This document shows, piece by piece, positions 1 to 11,534 of a DNA stretch of 64,000 nt. The translations under genes were made by a program, and so were the position numbers. Position 1 is the first letter of the stretch, and each line of letters begins with the position of its first letter. The DNA comes from Abelmoschus esculentus (lineage: Eukaryota; Streptophyta; Magnoliopsida; Malvales; Malvaceae), in NCBI GenBank assembly GCA_035048815.1, contig JAUCBN010000022.1:18693001-18757000 (forward strand), in the 5' to 3' direction. The notes under the pieces are model-generated. The model searched no databases. It saw only the letters and a program-made list of their open reading frames with translations, and was not told the origin of the DNA.

Positions 1-592
1 ATCCTTAAAAGGTTAAATTTTGTTTTGCTAGAAAACAAAAGAAGGGATAGAAAAAAAATGTATCTTATAAAAGTTGTTGATTTTTTCAATGAGACATTTT
101 AGGTGGGACAATTTTAAAACAAAAAGGGAACACCATATATGGGACAAAAAAAATATAAAAGTTACGAGATATCTATCATTTAGACTTCCACCGTATATCG
201 ATAACATTATTCTAATTGTCTACCTAAAAGGAAGACTAGACAACAATATTAAAAAATCAATAAACTTAAATATTATATACATTAAATTTTTTTTATAAAT
301 ATTTTTAAGACAATTAAATATGAATTATCTTAAATATGATTTTGATTAAAGTGACTTTTAAAAATTGATCCAATCAATCTTAAAAGTAAAGAGATCATGT
401 GGGTCATCCGTTTCATCTAACTAACGATCTAAAAAACATGTAAAACTTAAAGAGATTCATATTGTGTAACTGATCTATCTCATATATATATATATATATA
501 TGCTAACATACCCAGATCAGCTAAATATACTCTCTTAAACGTGAATGCAAGAACCCATTGATTACCACCCCGAGTCCTTACCTGTTGGTACT
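1..592. other. AT-rich intergenic DNA with an (AT)n microsatellite
   Basis: No coding signal is visible. A short open frame at 74-298 has no recognisable motif and an AT-driven composition. A run of alternating A and T lies at about 480-501, some 90 bases beyond the stop codon of the minus-strand P450, so part of this stretch is probably its 3' flank. Confidence 0.6.
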
Positions 593-2484
593 TCAAGCAT
601 CGTTATGCAGTGACTCAAGTATTATTTGAATTCCATGTTGTGGTCTGATGGCGGTAATAGGCGCTGGTGAGTGGACATAGCCAGGGGAGAGGGTAAAGGT
701 GTAGCGTTGTAGGATCATGGAGAGAGCAATCTTGGTTTCTGTAATGGCAAAGGCCATACCAACACAAGATCGAGGTCCCAACCCGAAGGGGAAAAATGCA
801 GCAGCATTGTAATCGGTAGCTTTCGCAATCCCTTCCGCGAATCTCTCTGGTTTAAAAAGATGAACATCATCTCCCCACAAAAGAGGGTCATGGTGAAGAG
901 CAATGTTTTGAACATGAAGATTTATATTAGCAGGCAAGACTAGGTTTCCCAGTTGAACTTCTCTTCTAATCTCTCTTGGCAAGCCATTGGATGGACCATA
1001 TAACCTTAGAGTTTCATAGATGATCATGCTGAGCTGTTTGCAGCATAGAAATATGTTAGATTGTATAAAAAATTCAATGTACTAAACTTATGATGCTAAA
1101 CACCATGGATTCAAATATGTTTCCTTACTGTTTTGAGCTTGGCAATGCCATCAGGATGTGGATTTTGGTTACCGAATATTCGAATCACCTCTCTTCTTGC
1201 TCTTTCTTGCCAATCTCCATGGACTGCTAAAAGAAAGACTGTCCATGAAAGCAAGGAAGTAACAGTTTCTTGTCCTGCAAAGTAGAATGTTTTGCATTCA
1301 TCTACCAATTCTTCCAATGAAAGCCGGTTCTTCTCGTCCGAATCGCGATACGCACGTACTAGTAATCCCAGGAAATCGTTGCCGAAACTATCAGCTTCTC
1401 CATTCACGACTCTGTAGTCTCTCTTCTTAACAATGCTCATCACACATTCTTGTATTCCTTTTTCAAGTTTGTCTGATTCTACCAAATCAGCAGTTTTCCA
1501 AAACTTGCTGCACAAGTAAACCAATATCAGCCAAACATAAGGAGACATTGGAAGTCTAAAATTAAGGTCTGTGAGAAGTGGGAACATACCTGATGAAAGG
1601 AATCCTAGTCTTGAAAGCATTTCTGTTCAGCAGAATTGACAGCTTGTTCAACATGGCAAAGATCTCCTCCCCTTCCAAGTAATTGCTACCGAAAGCTGTT
1701 CTCGATATCACTTCCGAAGTCAATATTCGAAACTCTCCGTACACTTCGATCTCCTTGCCTTCTTGGCCTTTCCACTTCTCTAGCACAGTTCCAACACTAG
1801 CAATCACTGCTGGAGTCATGTTCTGCTCAAACAGTCCTCCAATATGTAAGCAACAACATAACATTTGGCCTTAATTTTTAGTGTTTTTTGTCTGATACAA
1901 TTCCTCATAGATTTTACCTTCAAGCTCTCCCCATGGAAGACGTAATTCGCCAACCTTCGTCGCTTCACCCATTTTTCACCCTCAATTGAGGCAAGCCCCT
2001 TTCCCAGTATCTTGTTAAAGTAAACCGAAGGCTTTCTCTTTGGAAAACTGGTTTCAGTATTTTTCATAACTTCTTTAACCAGTTCAGGTTCTGAAATCAC
2101 CAGTTCAGCTCTATTACCATTCCAACAAAGATAATTCCTCCCTAATCAAACCAAACACAAACAGTTCAATCTTGTTTCCGAACTGCTACCTAGAAATCAT
2201 AGTCAAGCTTCGAAATTCTTACCATATTTGTTGATCCATGTGTAAATATGTGGCTGAACTTTGGGAAATATTTCATCTGTCAACCCCAGAGTTTTGCTTA
2301 ATGCTTCCTGTCTCATCTTGTTAGCTTCTTTGTTGTTTCCATGGATGAATCTGTATGGAGGTCCTTTGATTCCCTGTGAGTTCAGTATCCGCTGTATACG
2401 GAGAGGTGTCCATAAGTAATCATAAAGGAACTTGATCAAAGCTACGAGGAAGAAAGAACATGGAACAAGAAGAACAAGCTCCAT
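593..2484 (-). CDS. Cytochrome P450, CYP749A-like (CYP72 clan), five exons
   Basis: Apparently intact P450 monooxygenase. Exons on the minus strand are 2484-2223, 2108-1918, 1822-1590, 1507-1129 and 1033-593. All introns are GT-AG, the phases fit, and the total is 1506 nt (501 aa), the usual P450 length. Visible parts in order: an N-terminal hydrophobic membrane anchor followed by the proline hinge KGPPY; the C-helix region with KWVKRRR; the I-helix oxygen-binding motif FAGQET; the K-helix ETLR (ExxR); FKPERF; and the haem loop FFPFGLGPRSCVG with the cysteine ligand. Plant P450s of this type are ER-anchored and take electrons from NADPH-P450 reductase. CYP749A resembles other CYP72-clan enzymes, but its substrate is not known to me. 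The start is the only ATG preceding the anchor. A truncated relative lies at 10551-10692. The subfamily name is by resemblance; the P450 call is secure. Confidence 0.93.
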
Positions 2485-2997
2485 CTTTTCTTCTGTTAAC
2501 GATGAATCCAGATTATGTTCACTTAGTATTTGGATTATGATTTCCTTAGCAGCTGTGAATCACAATAATTAAGAATCATTTGTGATGTTTCAGATATTAC
2601 TATAAGCCAAAATTACATCAACATCTATCATGGCTTTCAACAGCTAAGGAAGATTAAAATAATCATACGGTGATTAATAAATTGGGTAGACTACACTTAA
2701 TTGCTTGACTATGACTTAATATTTTGTTAAATCTCGTGAGAAGTTATACATAAGTACTGATTAATTGTGACTGATAGATTAATTTAATTTTATTAAAAAT
2801 AAACGGTTAATCATTGACGATTTATAAAATGTGTATAATAACAGATTTAATTTTTAAATTTTATATTTTATTTTAATCTTAAAATTAAAATTTTATCTCT
2901 CAAAATTTAAATACTTTAATATTTAGTCCTAGATTGTATAGGCTTTTGGAGGAGCAAGTGACTTATTATCTGCGGACAGTGACAAAATTAAATAGGA
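2485..2997. other. Upstream region of the P450 gene
   Basis: This 500-base stretch precedes the P450 start codon on the minus strand and should hold its promoter and 5' UTR. A weak TATA-like sequence (TTATAGTA on the minus strand, near 2600) is present, but nothing decisive. The rest is AT-rich. Confidence 0.4.
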
Positions 2998-3006
2998 TAG
3001 AAGAAA

Positions 3007-3760
3007 GGCATAAAGATAATTTTAACCCTTAATGTTTACAGTTTTTGTCATTTTGACCCTTATTCTTTTTGGGGATAAATTTAGCCCTTAACCTATATCT
3101 TTTTGACAAATATCTTATTTTTAACTAGATTGATGACTGAACCGTTAAAAATTTAACAATGATACATATATATATATATATATGGAATATAATTTTAAGT
3201 GACATGACATGTAACCTATCAAATGCATATATGTATATATATATAGAATATAATTTTATTCCAATATAAAATATAAAACAATTAAAATTTGAATAAAATA
3301 TTAAAAATTAATTAATTCTAAAATATAAGATTATTAAACATTCTTAACTCTAACTACAATAAAATCAAAATCTTATTCGAATTGTGTTTATATTTTTTAA
3401 GATGAGATTTTGATTCTATCGTAGTTAGGGTTAAGAATGTTTAATAATTTTTTTTTATTTTAGAATTAATTAATTTTTAATATTTTATTTGAATTTTAAT
3501 TGTTTTATATTTTATATTGGAATAAAATTATATTTTATATATATATATATGTATTTGATAGGTTACATTCCATATCATTTAAAATTATATTCTATATATA
3601 TATCATCGTTAAATTTTTAACGGTCCAGTCATCAAGCTAGTTAAAAAATAAGATATTTGTCAAAAAAATATAGGTTAAGGGCTAAATTTATCCCCAAAAA
3701 AGAATAAGAACCAAAACGAAAAAAACTATAAACGTTAAGGGTTAAAATTATCTTTATGCC
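3007..3760. mobile_element. Long-inverted-repeat Mutator-like element (foldback)
   Basis: A 754-bp near-palindrome. The first 24 bases, starting GGCATAAAGATAATTTTAAC, are the exact reverse complement of the last 24. The arms remain recognisable for about 350 bp each, leaving only a short central spacer around 3360-3410. It is flanked by a perfect 9-bp direct repeat TAGAAGAAA (2998-3006 and 3761-3769), the target duplication size of Mutator elements. It has no coding capacity and is therefore non-autonomous. Transcription through it would give a long hairpin RNA. Confidence 0.9.
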
Positions 3761-3769
3761 TAGAAGAAA

Positions 3770-4973
3770 TTATATTATGGGTAAATCTTACCGCTTATCC
3801 ATAAGAACAACCACTAAAATTTATTATCTCATCAATTTTTTCATGTCATATTTTTTCTTAAGTGAATCTTTACTTGAAAAACTGTTTTTAAAATGAATTA
3901 GCAATAAATATGAGTAAATATTCACTAAAAAATATAACATAAAAAAAATAATAAAATAGATAATTTTAATAATTGATCTCATAAATAACATGATAAGATT
4001 TATCCATAATATAATTTTTCAATGGATAGAGAGGGATAATCGGTCTGCGGTCTGCCGGCTGTTTTTCGTGGGTGGGATTGAAGCGTGTATTACAACATCT
4101 AGATTCTCTATTTTTTTTAAATAGGAGCCTTAAAAGTTGACGTGTAAGGAGGAACAAAATTTGATTAAGAAAATTTTAAATTTTAAGATTTAATATAAAA
4201 AAATTAATTTAATTTATTTAAATCATAATTTTATAAATTTAATTTGATTTTAAAAAAAATTAAATTTGATATATGTATATCACCTATGAAAAAATATATA
4301 TGCATATCGTGTATGTTATAGAAAATTATTTAAATTAAAATTAATTAATATTATAATATTATAACTAAATATTATATTTGGGTTTTAATAGAAACTTGAA
4401 CAACTCGATCGACCTGGCTTAATTTAAATTTTATAAATTTAATTTGAAAAAAAAATTAAACAAAATTTGAGGCTATGAGGTGATATAATTTGAAATTCTC
4501 ACAAAATAGAATTAAAAATAGACTAAATGATATAACGAAATAAAAATTCAAAAACTGATCTGAAAAAAAAATTAAAAACAATTATAAAAATTAAAAAATG
4601 TTGACCATATTTGAGAAATAATTTTTGAAGTCGAAATTAGAGGTTTAAACCATTTTTAGAGGTTTAAGTAATCAAATCTATTAATTAAATGTTTGGTAAA
4701 TAGATATAATTGTAGTAGAAGTTTGAATATTTTTACATGTTAAAATATTCTAACTCGATAAAATAAATAACCAATAAAAATTTTCAGATTTTCAAGATGA
4801 ACACGTGCTTCATCAGCAACAACATGTGAATCACAGAAATTTAAGCGACAGACGAATTGGTTCTATACGAATTTCTTAGGGACTAATTTCCTCATTATTT
4901 CAATAAAGGTTCAAAATGAAATCCACCACTTAATACAGGGACTTTTGTGATACTTTTACCTAAACAGGATATA
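3770..4973. other. AT-rich intergenic DNA
   Basis: I see no gene here. It is mostly A/T runs with a small open frame at 3966-4157 (minus) without recognisable content. It lies between the foldback element and the split P450 fragment. Confidence 0.5.
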
Positions 4974-4999
4974 TCAGTTTTGTTCTTCGATCACTATTA
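4974..4999 (-). pseudogene. CYP749A-like last-exon fragment, 3' tip
   Basis: These 26 bases hold the final codons and stop (TGA at 4976-4974) of the P450 fragment whose main part lies at 10551-10692. The LTR element at 5000-10545 separates the two pieces. When the element and one TATTA copy are removed, the frame reads through without a break: ...TTIALIVIEEQN then stop. So the retrotransposon landed a few codons before the end of the P450 reading frame. Confidence 0.75.
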
Positions 5000-5446
5000 T
5001 GCAATGAATAAAGCTTAGAATGTAGCTAGAAAGAAAGGATTTAAGAAGATGTGGAGTAAGAGGAAGAAGAAGCTGAAATTTTCATTATTGATCTGTGAAA
5101 GCATAAGGGTTTACAAACGTTTTTCCTTCCTATAAGGATACACCAAATTATTTTTTACAGGTGTCTAAATGCCATTGATCCACGTATTCTCTTCAGTAAC
5201 TAATTTTTTTCTCGTATCCAACTGTAGTATTTTTTTGTTTCAGCTACTCTATATCGGTTCACCCACATCTGACTGGTTATTTGTTGCCAACCCGGTTCGG
5301 TCTGTCTGCTTTGAAACGTCACCGTTCTCCCATATTTCATTAATTTCCTTTTTTCCCTAATTTTTCTTCGATTGAGCCCTAATTCCTTCTGATTCCAATC
5401 CTTCTCAGCTTTCCCCTTTTTCATTTCTTCTCTTCGATCCATAACA
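5000..5446 (-). repeat. 3' LTR of retrotransposon 1
   Basis: This LTR matches 10122-10545 along its whole length, with scattered substitutions and an extra roughly 20 bp around 5140-5158. On the plus strand it begins TGCAATGAATAAA and ends CATAACA. The minus-strand pol frame reads through the purine tract into this LTR. Confidence 0.9.
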
Positions 5447-5448
5447 AT

Positions 5449-5460
5449 GCCCCCTTCTTC
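5449..5460 (-). other. Polypurine tract of retrotransposon 1
   Basis: On the minus strand GAAGAAGGGGGC precedes the 3' LTR, the position expected for plus-strand primer formation. Confidence 0.75.
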
Positions 5461-5469
5461 AGAGGATCC

Positions 5470-8400
5470 TTGTCTCCAAGGATCAAAGTCTGAAAATTGG
5501 GACTTGAGAGCGGTATAGTCTTCCCAAATTGCATTGGCGGGGCCAAAATTAGTCCACTGGATCAAAAGTTGCGTAACAACCTATTGTTTCATTTTATCAT
5601 TCGTTTGTCAAGGACGATCGCAGGGTAGACTTTTAAACTCCCATTAGCGGCAAGTTATGGTGGATCGCGAGAGGTAATTGCTTGGTCTCCAATTTTCTTC
5701 TTTAACAAGCTTACATGGAATATAGGGTGTATTCGTGATGTGTTTGGTAACTGTAACTTGTAGGCAACGACTCCAATCTTGTCGAGGATGCGATAGGGAC
5801 CAAACTAACGAGCAGAGAGCTTTAAGTTTCGGCGGACTGCAATTGAAGTTTGTCTGTATGATTGCAATCGAAGGTACACCCAATCACCAACTGAGAAAAC
5901 TCTTTCACTTCTTCTCTTATCTGCGTACTGCTTCATTAGGTTTTGTGGTATAGTTAAGTTCTCCTTGAGTAACTTGTTTAGAGCCATTCTATCCATAAGT
6001 AGTTGGTGCACTACTTGGACTTGAGAATTATCTTTACATTGCATTTCCTGGGGTGGGAATCCATACAAAGCTTGAAAAGGGGTCATACCCAATGCTGTAT
6101 GATAAGTTGTGTTATACCACCATTCAGCTTGAGGTAGAAGCTTGACCCATGTGTTGGGATTAAGAAAATAAACACTTTGTAAATACTGTTCAAGGCATTG
6201 ATTAAGTCTCTCGATCTGCCCATCAGACTCGCGATGATAAGTTGTGGAGAAATGTGTTTCAGTGCCTAATTGCTTAAACAATTCCTTCCAAAAAAATGCT
6301 AGTGAAAGTTCTGTCCCGATCAGATATAGTCGTTTTAGGGGTGCCATGAAGCTTGTAAATATTGTATAGATACAGCTTAGCCACCTCAGTAATAGAGTAA
6401 GGATGAGTAAGGGCCAAAAAATGGGCAAACTTGGTAAACTTGTCGATCACTACCAATATACAGTTATGTTTAGAAGAAGTAGGCAATCCCTCAATAAAAT
6501 CCATAGAAATTACCTCCCAAGCCCTCTCAGGAATTGGTATAGGCTACAATAGGCCCGACTTAGGCATATGTTCAGATTTAGTGCGCTGACAAACATCACA
6601 TTGTAATACATAGGTTTTAACAGAAGTTTTCATACCAGGCCAAAAGAAAGAGAGTTTTAACCTATAGTATGTAGCCTGAATACCTGAATGGCCACCTTGA
6701 GGAGAGTCGTGAAGTATAACCAGAAGTTGCTGTCTCAAATTGCCCAAACTACCAACATAAACTCTGCTTTTATATCGTAGCACTCTTTTCTTTAATGTCC
6801 AGTCTGTAACAGAGGTAGGAAGTACTGATAAAGCAGTAAGTTTATCCCTAGCAAATTGATCATCCTTGTAGGAATCTTCAATTTCCAGTACCCAAGTAGG
6901 AATAATTGTTGTAGCATGCAATTCTAGAAATTCAGGATGAATATCCTCCTTCGAGATAGGGCATCAGCCACTAGATTCGTCTTGCTCTTTCTGAATTTAA
7001 TCATAAAATCCAGCCCAAAAAGTTTAGTTAAGCCCCTCTTCTGGATTGTAGTTGTCAACTTCTGTTCAAGAAGGTGTTTTAAAGGTCCGTGGTCTGTTTT
7101 AATCATAAATGGACCATCCTCCAAATAATGACTTCATTTTTTCATAGCCATTAGAATGGCCAGATATTCCCTCTCATAGGCAAGAAGACCAGCATTCTTA
7201 GGGCATAAATGTTTACTTAAATAAGCTATAGGCTTGTCTTCTTGAGAAAAGACAACTCCAATGCCTTTGGAGCTCGCATCTGTCTCCAAGCAAAAATTTT
7301 TTGTAAAATTTGGCAAGGCCAAGACAAGGGTGTTGCACATTGCAATTTTTAAAGCTTCAAAAGCATCAATAGCTTCAGAGGTCCATTGAAAACTATCCTT
7401 CTTTAACATTTGGGTAAGTGGTCGACTAATCTTCCCATAGTGTCTCACAAATTTTTTGTAATAATCAGTGAGACCTAAAAATCCTCTCAAGGATTTTAAA
7501 GTTGTAGGAAAGGGCCAATTTCTCATTGCTTCAACCTTAGATGGGTCTATAGCTACCCCTTTATCAGAAATTATATGACCCAAATATTCCACTGAAGATT
7601 GCCCAAAAAAAACACTTAGATCGTCGAGCAAAAAAGTGATGGTAAAGTAGTAACTGTAACACTGAATCAAGGTGTTAAAGGTGAACTTCTCAAGATCGAC
7701 TGTATATTAAAATATCATCAAAAAATACAAGCACGAACTTCCTTAAGAAAGGGGAAAAGACTTCATTCATAAGTGATTAAAAGGTTGTCGGGGCATTTGT
7801 TAAGCCGAAAGGCATAACCTTAAACTCATAATGGCCAAGATGGGTTCGAAATGCAGTGTTAGGTACATCCTCAGGTCGAATTCGAATTTGCCAATAGCCA
7901 GATCGCAAGTCAATTTTAGAAAAAAATTATGCTCCCTTTAACTCATCCAATAAGTCTTCAACAATAGGTATAGGGAATTTGTTCTTGACAATCAAGGCAT
8001 TTAACTTTCGATAATCAACACAAAGTTGCCAAGAACCATCCTTTTTCTTACTTAACAAGCAAGGAGAGGCAAAATGACTCTTACTTGTTTGAATGATAGA
8101 GGATGCTAGCATGTCAGCTATTTGCCTTTCCACCTCAGTCTTTTGGCAGTATGGAAATCGATAAGGTTGTAGATTTACTGGCTGCGAGTTAGGGTGCAAG
8201 ACAATGGCATAATCGTGGGATCTAACTGGTGAAAGTCCTTTTGGCTCCTCAAAAACAACTTAATAGTGGTCTAAGAAAGGTTTCAATCCTAGAGGCAGGG
8301 TAGACACTTCTTCTTCTTCACAAGTAAGGACATAAATCTCACCCAATAAATCTGCATCCTTATCAGTAAGCTTTTGAAGTTTCCCTCCTGAAATCACCTT

Positions 8401-8835
8401 AAAGGAGGTAGGTGTTCGAACACTATAAAGAATGACTTGTTTGTTATCCTTCAAAAAGCTAACAATCATGGCATTAAAATCCATAGAGATAAGGCTATAA
8501 GTTCGCATCCAATCAACCCCCAATACCATGTCACTCTCTCCCATTTGTAATACTCGAAAGTCATGCATAAATTCATGGCCCTGCATCTTCCAAGATAAGT
8601 GTTTACTAGTAGCTAAGCTATACAATTTCTCACCATTAGCTACTGTGATTGCCAAAGGAGTTGTAGACTGTAGTTGTAATCCTTCCTTAGCCCAAACTGG
8701 TGTGATGAAGCTGTGTGTGCTTCCACTGTCCATTAAAATAGTTAACGGTTTGCCTTTTATAGTCCCCTGGATTCGCAATATATGATGTCTCACATTTCCA
8801 GTTAAAGCGTGAATAGAAATTTCTAAGTCTTCCAA
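5470..8835 (-). pseudogene. Decayed pol of retrotransposon 1 (PR-RT-RH-INT-chromodomain)
   Basis: The polyprotein remnant is spread over several frames. Protease (8835-8260) has the active-site motif MDSGSTHSFI. Reverse transcriptase (about 8199-7680) has the VDYRKLN motif and, after a break, FFDDI near 7700. RNase H (7670-6924) has CLETDASSKGIGVV. The integrase zinc finger lies in 6921-6544 (GGHSG with CDVCQR). The integrase core lies in 6504-5805, starting MDFIEGLPTS and carrying ISDRD and ESDGQ-type catalytic blocks. The C-terminal end near 5565 has WTNFGPANAIWEDY, typical of the chromodomain-like tail of plant chromoviruses. Frameshifts near 6290, 7135 and 7680-7930 and several stops inactivate it. 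It is closely related in sequence to element 2. Confidence 0.88.
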
Positions 8836-8892
8836 TGGTGGTTCTCGAGAATCTGAGTCAGGAAGTTCTTGTAGATTTTCAACTGGAGATTC

Positions 8893-10060
8893 CTAAGGAA
8901 GTTCTTCCTCCATTAGATTAAGTTGTTTAAGCTTACACTGATGACCAGGATTGAATTTCTCCCCACACTTAAAACAGAGGTTATTAGTTCTACGAAATTC
9001 CAATAAGGACTGCCTAGGTGGAGGTTGAGGTAATGGAGGCTTAGCAGGAAGAGCTAGTATTGAAGGCTTGGCTTGAACTTGTGTAGTCTGGTATGTAATT
9101 GGCTTGGAAGTATACTGAGGTTTTCTGGCTTCCAAGTCCGCAGCCAATTCGTATAGTTTGGCCTGTCGACTGGCCTCAGATACAGATCGGGGTTGTAAAA
9201 CTTTCACTCGAAGGCGTAAATCTTCTTTGAGGCCACTAACAAAACTAGAGACAAAATAACTTTTATCGAGAGAAGGATTATGCCGCAACATGTAGGGCTT
9301 CAACTCATCAAACTTCTCATTATAAGTCTCCACTGAATGGTGCTTGAATAACTTGTTTAATTCTTCAATTGTATCATCTATAGTACGAGCACAAGCACAA
9401 ATCAACTACAAATTCCTGTCACGTAGCCTTACTCTTTTGCATAATATAGCCATCAAACCATGTCTCGGCTTTATCCGAAAGGTACATTGTAGCAACTTCT
9501 AACTGGTGTGGTGAGGGAACATCAAAGATTGCAAAATATTTCTCACATTTGCGAATCCAGGCTCTGGGGTTATCGCCATCAAATAAAGGAATATTTATCT
9601 TAGGTTTTAACTTGAATGTGTTCCACGTAGGTAAGTTATTACTATTCTCAGCAGGTGGAGATTCTTGGAGTAAAGAAATATCACCTTGATCAGACCATTG
9701 TCCATGGAGTTTCGCCTTACCTAGAGGAAGTGTAGACCCATGAGGCTTAGAGGCCAATATACTCGGATCATCAAGCTTCATAGTGTATCTTTCTTTGTCA
9801 TTGATCATTATGACATGAATAGGATTCTGACTTTCATGTTGTTTTGTTGGCTTTGCAGGTGGAGGTGGGTTCTTTGGTGGAGACTCGGAATCATCATGTT
9901 CAGCTACCTTTGTGACAAGGGTGATGAGGGTTTGAAGGTCAGATTGTGTGGCTTCGATTGTAGATTCAAAGCTACCCAAACGAGCTTCAAGCTGGCTATG
10001 AGTTATCTTCATCTTTTCCAACTGTCGCTGAATGGCAGAAAAATCTGGGATATCTACCAT
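8893..10060 (-). pseudogene. gag of retrotransposon 1
   Basis: Capsid/nucleocapsid gene, starting at the ATG at 10060, about 50 bases inside the primer site. The first frame runs to 9419 and contains the gag core with GDNPRAWIRKCEKYF. A stop near 9410 breaks it, and the frame resumes to 8893 with the zinc knuckle CFKCGEKFNPGHQC. The gag core of plant Ty3 elements packages the RNA in cytoplasmic particles. The same knuckle and neighbouring KLKQLNLMEEE occur in element 2, showing common ancestry. Confidence 0.85.
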
Positions 10061-10110
10061 TGATTGTGGTTTCTTAAGTTTACCCAGCGTGATGGTGGAT
10101 CAAGACTGAA

Positions 10111-10120
10111 TCTGATACCA
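10111..10120 (-). other. Primer binding site, retrotransposon 1
   Basis: On the minus strand TGGTATCAGA begins one base after the 5' LTR. It is complementary to the 3' end of initiator methionine tRNA, the usual primer for chromoviruses. Confidence 0.88.
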
Positions 10121-10121
10121 A

Positions 10122-10545
10122 TGTAATGAATAAATCTTAGAATGTAACTAGAAAGAAAAGATTTAAGAAGATGTAGAGTAAGAGGAAGAAGAAGCTGAAA
10201 TTTTCATTGATGATCTATAAAAGCATAAGGGTTTACAAACGTTTTTCCTTCCTTTACAGGTGTCTAAATGCCATTGATCCACGTATTCTCTTCAGTAACT
10301 AACTTCCTTCTCGTATCCAGCTATAGTATTTTCTATTTCATCTACTCTATATCGGTTCACCCACATTTGACTGGTTACTTGTTGCCAACCCGGTTTGATT
10401 TGTTTTCTTTGAAACGTCGTCGTTCTCCCCTATTTCATTAATTTTCTTCTTTTCCCCAATTTCCCTTCGATTGAGCCCTAATTCCTTCTGATTCCAATCC
10501 TTCTCAGCTTTCCCCTTTCTCATTTCTTCTCCTCGAGCCATAACA
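10122..10545 (-). repeat. 5' LTR of retrotransposon 1
   Basis: 424 bp, TG...CA on the plus strand. It pairs with 5000-5446 and is flanked on the outside by TATTA. Confidence 0.9.
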
Positions 10546-10550
10546 TATTA

Positions 10551-10692
10551 GTGCAATGGTTGTACTATGTAGCATCACTTGAAATCCACGGCGTGGCTTG
10601 AGACTAAGATGAACCTGCGGTGAGTGGACATAGGCGGGGGAGAGGCTGACGGCGTAGCGTTGTAGAATCATAGAGAGAGCAATCTTTGCCTC
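10551..10692 (-). pseudogene. CYP749A-like last-exon fragment, main part
   Basis: Minus-strand translation gives AKIALSMILQRYAVSLSPAY followed by VHSPQVHLSLKPRRGFQV. This aligns with the same region of the intact P450 (KIALSMILQRYTFTLSPGYV, about residues 430-480 there). The fragment starts abruptly at about 10692, next to a MITE-like copy, so the upstream exons are lost. It continues across the retrotransposon to the stop at 4974-4976. It is the remnant of a second CYP749A-type gene, probably a tandem duplicate of the one at 593-2484. Confidence 0.85.
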
Positions 10693-10698
10693 AAAGTT

Positions 10699-10946
10699 GG
10701 GTGAAAATCATCTATCTTTTTCTCAGGCTTTTACCTATGTTCCCACTTTAAATTAGAGGGGTTAGGGTTCAATATTATGGGTTGTGATTAGGGTTTAGAA
10801 AATTAAGGATATGGTGTATTTTTAAGGTATATGGGTTAGGATTTAGGATATAGAAAATAAAAACTAAGGTTTAAAATTTAATTTTTTAGAAATTTTCAAC
10901 GGGAGTATAGATAGAGGCATAATAAAGAAACAAAAGCTTTTTACCC
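10699..10946 (+). mobile_element. Telomere-like MITE family, copy A
   Basis: Starts GGGTGAAAATCATCTATC and ends AAAAGCTTTTTACCC. These ends are inverted repeats, and the interior is rich in TTAGGGTT-type words. It shares its whole layout with copies at 12752, 23330, 23578, 55605 and 57130. Boundaries are approximate. Confidence 0.7.
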
Positions 10947-11526
10947 CTCGGTGTTGGCACTTGGCAAATGATATTATCAGACCTGAGAAAAGGCAAGGAG
11001 CATTAATCCCACATTCAAAAGGAAAAGGGAGATTTGGGGGTATATAAATTGTGGCGCTACACATCCTATCAGACATGTCTTTTAGGAAGAGGATAATGGC
11101 TCCGTGACAAGTTGTATCAAAGCGACCCTTTAACTACCCGATTTCACGCCGAGCGCCCATGAGAAGGGTAGGCACTCTAAACAACCGTGACAAGAAGCCA
11201 ATTACGAGCAGAAGCTCGTCATGAGGTTGAGTGTGTGAGAATGTCACGCCTAAGAAAAGAGAGATCTTGGGGTATATAAACGGTGATTCTCATCTATAAT
11301 TAATTCTCTAACCCAAAATTTTAAAATCTTAAAGGTTGTGATTTCTGGCCTATCAAAATAATTAATGACAACTCTAAATTTTCAATTTAAGATTTTTTAA
11401 AAAAATTCCCCTTGTTAAATCAAATTTTCATTAAAACCAGTATAACCGGTTTTCGGATTAAATAGTCGCTATAGGAGTACAACTTAATATGAAAGAATTG
11501 TTCTTTTAATTCTGAGTAATTCGATT
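10947..11526. other. Unclassified, possibly LTR-derived, non-coding stretch
   Basis: This part is less AT-rich. It contains two similar segments at about 11022-11052 and 11255-11285, each with GGGGTATATAAA, and a phrase CAAGTTGTATCAAAGCGACC of the sort seen in LTR/leader sequences. No open frame of note. I cannot assign it to a family. Confidence 0.35.
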
Positions 11527-11534
11527 TAACTTAA

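Larger units (their letters stand above)
5000..10545 (-). mobile_element. Ty3 LTR retrotransposon 1 (chromovirus, Reina-size)
   Basis: A complete but decayed 5.5 kb element on the minus strand. Its LTRs are 10122-10545 (5') and 5000-5446 (3'), both TG...CA. The perfect 5-bp TSD TATTA lies at 4995-4999 and 10546-10550. An initiator-Met-type primer site adjoins the 5' LTR and a purine tract adjoins the 3' LTR. Order on the minus strand: gag, protease, RT, RNase H, integrase, chromodomain-like tail, which is the Ty3 order. Short LTRs, 5.5 kb length and the C-terminal chromodomain suggest a Reina-type chromovirus (inference). Several stops and frameshifts break the polyprotein, so it is not autonomous. 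It is inserted in a P450 fragment. Confidence 0.93.

Noticed and set aside
74..298. Open frame of 74 codons at the window start
   Set aside because: AT-rich, low-complexity composition, no motif, no gene-like context.
5200..5565. Independent small gene on the minus strand
   Set aside because: It is the chromodomain end of pol running into the LTR of element 1, not a host gene.
8528..8785. Plus-strand open frame opposite the protease of element 1
   Set aside because: Antisense shadow of the gag-pol frame.
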